NCBI GenBank assembly: GCA_040389005.1
Contig: JAZKAS010000039.1
Coordinates: 1-24,805 of the forward strand
Source of the DNA: JAGOUN01 sp040389005
GTDB taxonomy: Bacteria > Pseudomonadota > Gammaproteobacteria > JAGOUN01
Direction: 5' to 3'
Length of the DNA stretch: 24,805 nt
Shown here: positions 24,383-24,805 of the stretch, one piece after another
Layout: every line of letters begins with the position of its first letter
How positions within the stretch are numbered: the stretch's first letter is position 1
Notes under the pieces: model-generated
The model's database searches: none
The model's input: only the letters and a program-made list of their open reading frames with translations
What the model was told of the DNA's origin: nothing
Translations under genes and position numbers: made by a program

Positions 24383-24805
24383 ATGAAAAATAAACTAAGT
24401 ATTATCGCACTACTTCTGGGAACTGGCGGGTTAATCGCTACCACTTCAAGCCACGCAGCGGGACAAGGATTTTATGTCGGCGCATCTGCAGGCTATTCAG
24501 CTTTAAACACACCTTCTGGCAGCGCTTTTGATGCCGGCGGCCAATATAATAACGGTGATAGCTTAGCCGTTCAGACAAACTCAACCAATGATTCTGGCGG
24601 GTTCGGTGGCAGCTTATTCGCAGGCTATAATATTAACGAAACGTTCGCCGTTGAGTTAGGGTATACCACGTACGCTGAATCAAGCTATAAATCTGATCAA
24701 AGCAATTACACTGGCAGCCCGGGCGAGTGGACTTATACCGGCAACACCAATTCATCTTCACTAACTTACAATACTACCAGTGTTGACTTGTTTTTGAAGG
24801 GAACT
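24383..24805 (+). CDS. Outer-membrane beta-barrel protein, OmpA-like (partial)
   Basis: The frame opens at ATG 24383 behind a strong GGAGG ribosome site (24373-24377) and is open through the end of the window (141 codons). It begins with a clear Sec signal peptide of about 25 residues (MKNKLSIIALLLGTGG ... SSHA, cleavage likely before AGQGFY). The mature part starts with GFYVGASAGYSAL, a typical first strand of OmpA/opacity-type barrels, and later shows alternating strands such as GGSLFAGYNIN and FAVELGYTTY. Asn, Ser, Gly and Thr are abundant in long predicted loops. This is an integral outer-membrane protein, probably surface-exposed and abundant; whether an OmpA-type peptidoglycan-binding domain follows cannot be seen. 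Divergent from icd. Confidence 0.85.
   Translation, partial: MKNKLSIIALLLGTGGLIATTSSHAAGQGFYVGASAGYSALNTPSGSAFDAGGQYNNGDSLAVQTNSTNDSGGFGGSLFAGYNINETFAVELGYTTYAESSYKSDQSNYTGSPGEWTYTGNTNSSSLTYNTTSVDLFLKGT

Noticed and set aside
1..24805. tRNA genes, CRISPR arrays and insertion sequences
   Set aside because: All spacers are short; none shows a cloverleaf with a T-loop consensus, regularly spaced direct repeats, or transposase coding.

Overview
The window reads as a chromosomal segment of a low-GC (roughly 40 %) gammaproteobacterium. The order lepA-lepB-rnc-era-recO, an E. coli-like NADP isocitrate dehydrogenase, an sdhE-ygfX pair and the trxB-infA-clpA-icd neighbourhood all fit Gammaproteobacteria. 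The base composition and a eukaryote-looking chitinase-like protein suggest, as inference only, a Legionellales/Coxiellaceae-type, host-associated or amoeba-associated lineage. No tRNA, rRNA, insertion sequence, prophage or CRISPR array was seen. Genes are densely packed: the longest gene-free stretch is the 246 bases at 24137-24382, a promoter and leader region.

Layout. Positions 1-158 hold the 5' end of an unknown membrane protein (minus strand, runs off the edge). A tRNA-dihydrouridine synthase follows on the plus strand (241-1188) and converges, across a 69-bp palindromic repeat, with a minus-strand group transcribed as EamA transporter, corA, dbpA, cspA (4822 down to 1270). Next, also on the minus strand, come a GH18 chitinase-like membrane-anchored protein interrupted by a 58-N assembly gap (4902-6377), cysS and gltX, and then the block lepA-lepB-rnc-era-recO (14458 down to 9384). 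The pair sdhE-ygfX (15181 down to 14562) is divergent from a small unknown gene (15250-15591). On the plus strand a 1110-residue multi-domain flavin/iron-sulfur oxidoreductase, trxB and infA follow, ending in a strong intrinsic terminator. clpA and icd return on the minus strand, and an outer-membrane beta-barrel protein starts on the plus strand at 24383 and runs off the right edge.

How the genes work together. Most of the window is housekeeping: translation (lepA, infA, cysS, gltX, dus), RNA processing and ribosome maturation (rnc, era, dbpA, cspA), protein export and quality control (lepB, clpA), redox and central carbon metabolism (trxB, icd, sdhE). The accessory interest lies in three places. 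(1) The 15696-19028 gene joins a GltD/NfnL-like flavoprotein, with two cysteine clusters, to a PyrK/NfnS-like ferredoxin-reductase module with its own cysteine cluster, in one chain. This is the domain content of electron-bifurcating NfnAB transhydrogenase, plus an unrecognised N-terminal region of about 240 residues. (2) The GH18 protein carries a signal peptide, a Pro-Thr stalk, one membrane span and a short tail with eukaryotic-sorting-like motifs. (3) Palindromic repeat elements lie between genes, one of which creates a false upstream start for cysS.

Several longest-ORF starts are wrong by eye and are corrected here: cysS (GTG 7831), corA (ATG 3912), rnc (ATG 11606), lepA (ATG 14458), icd (ATG 24136), sdhE (ATG 15181) and probably recO (ATG 10082).
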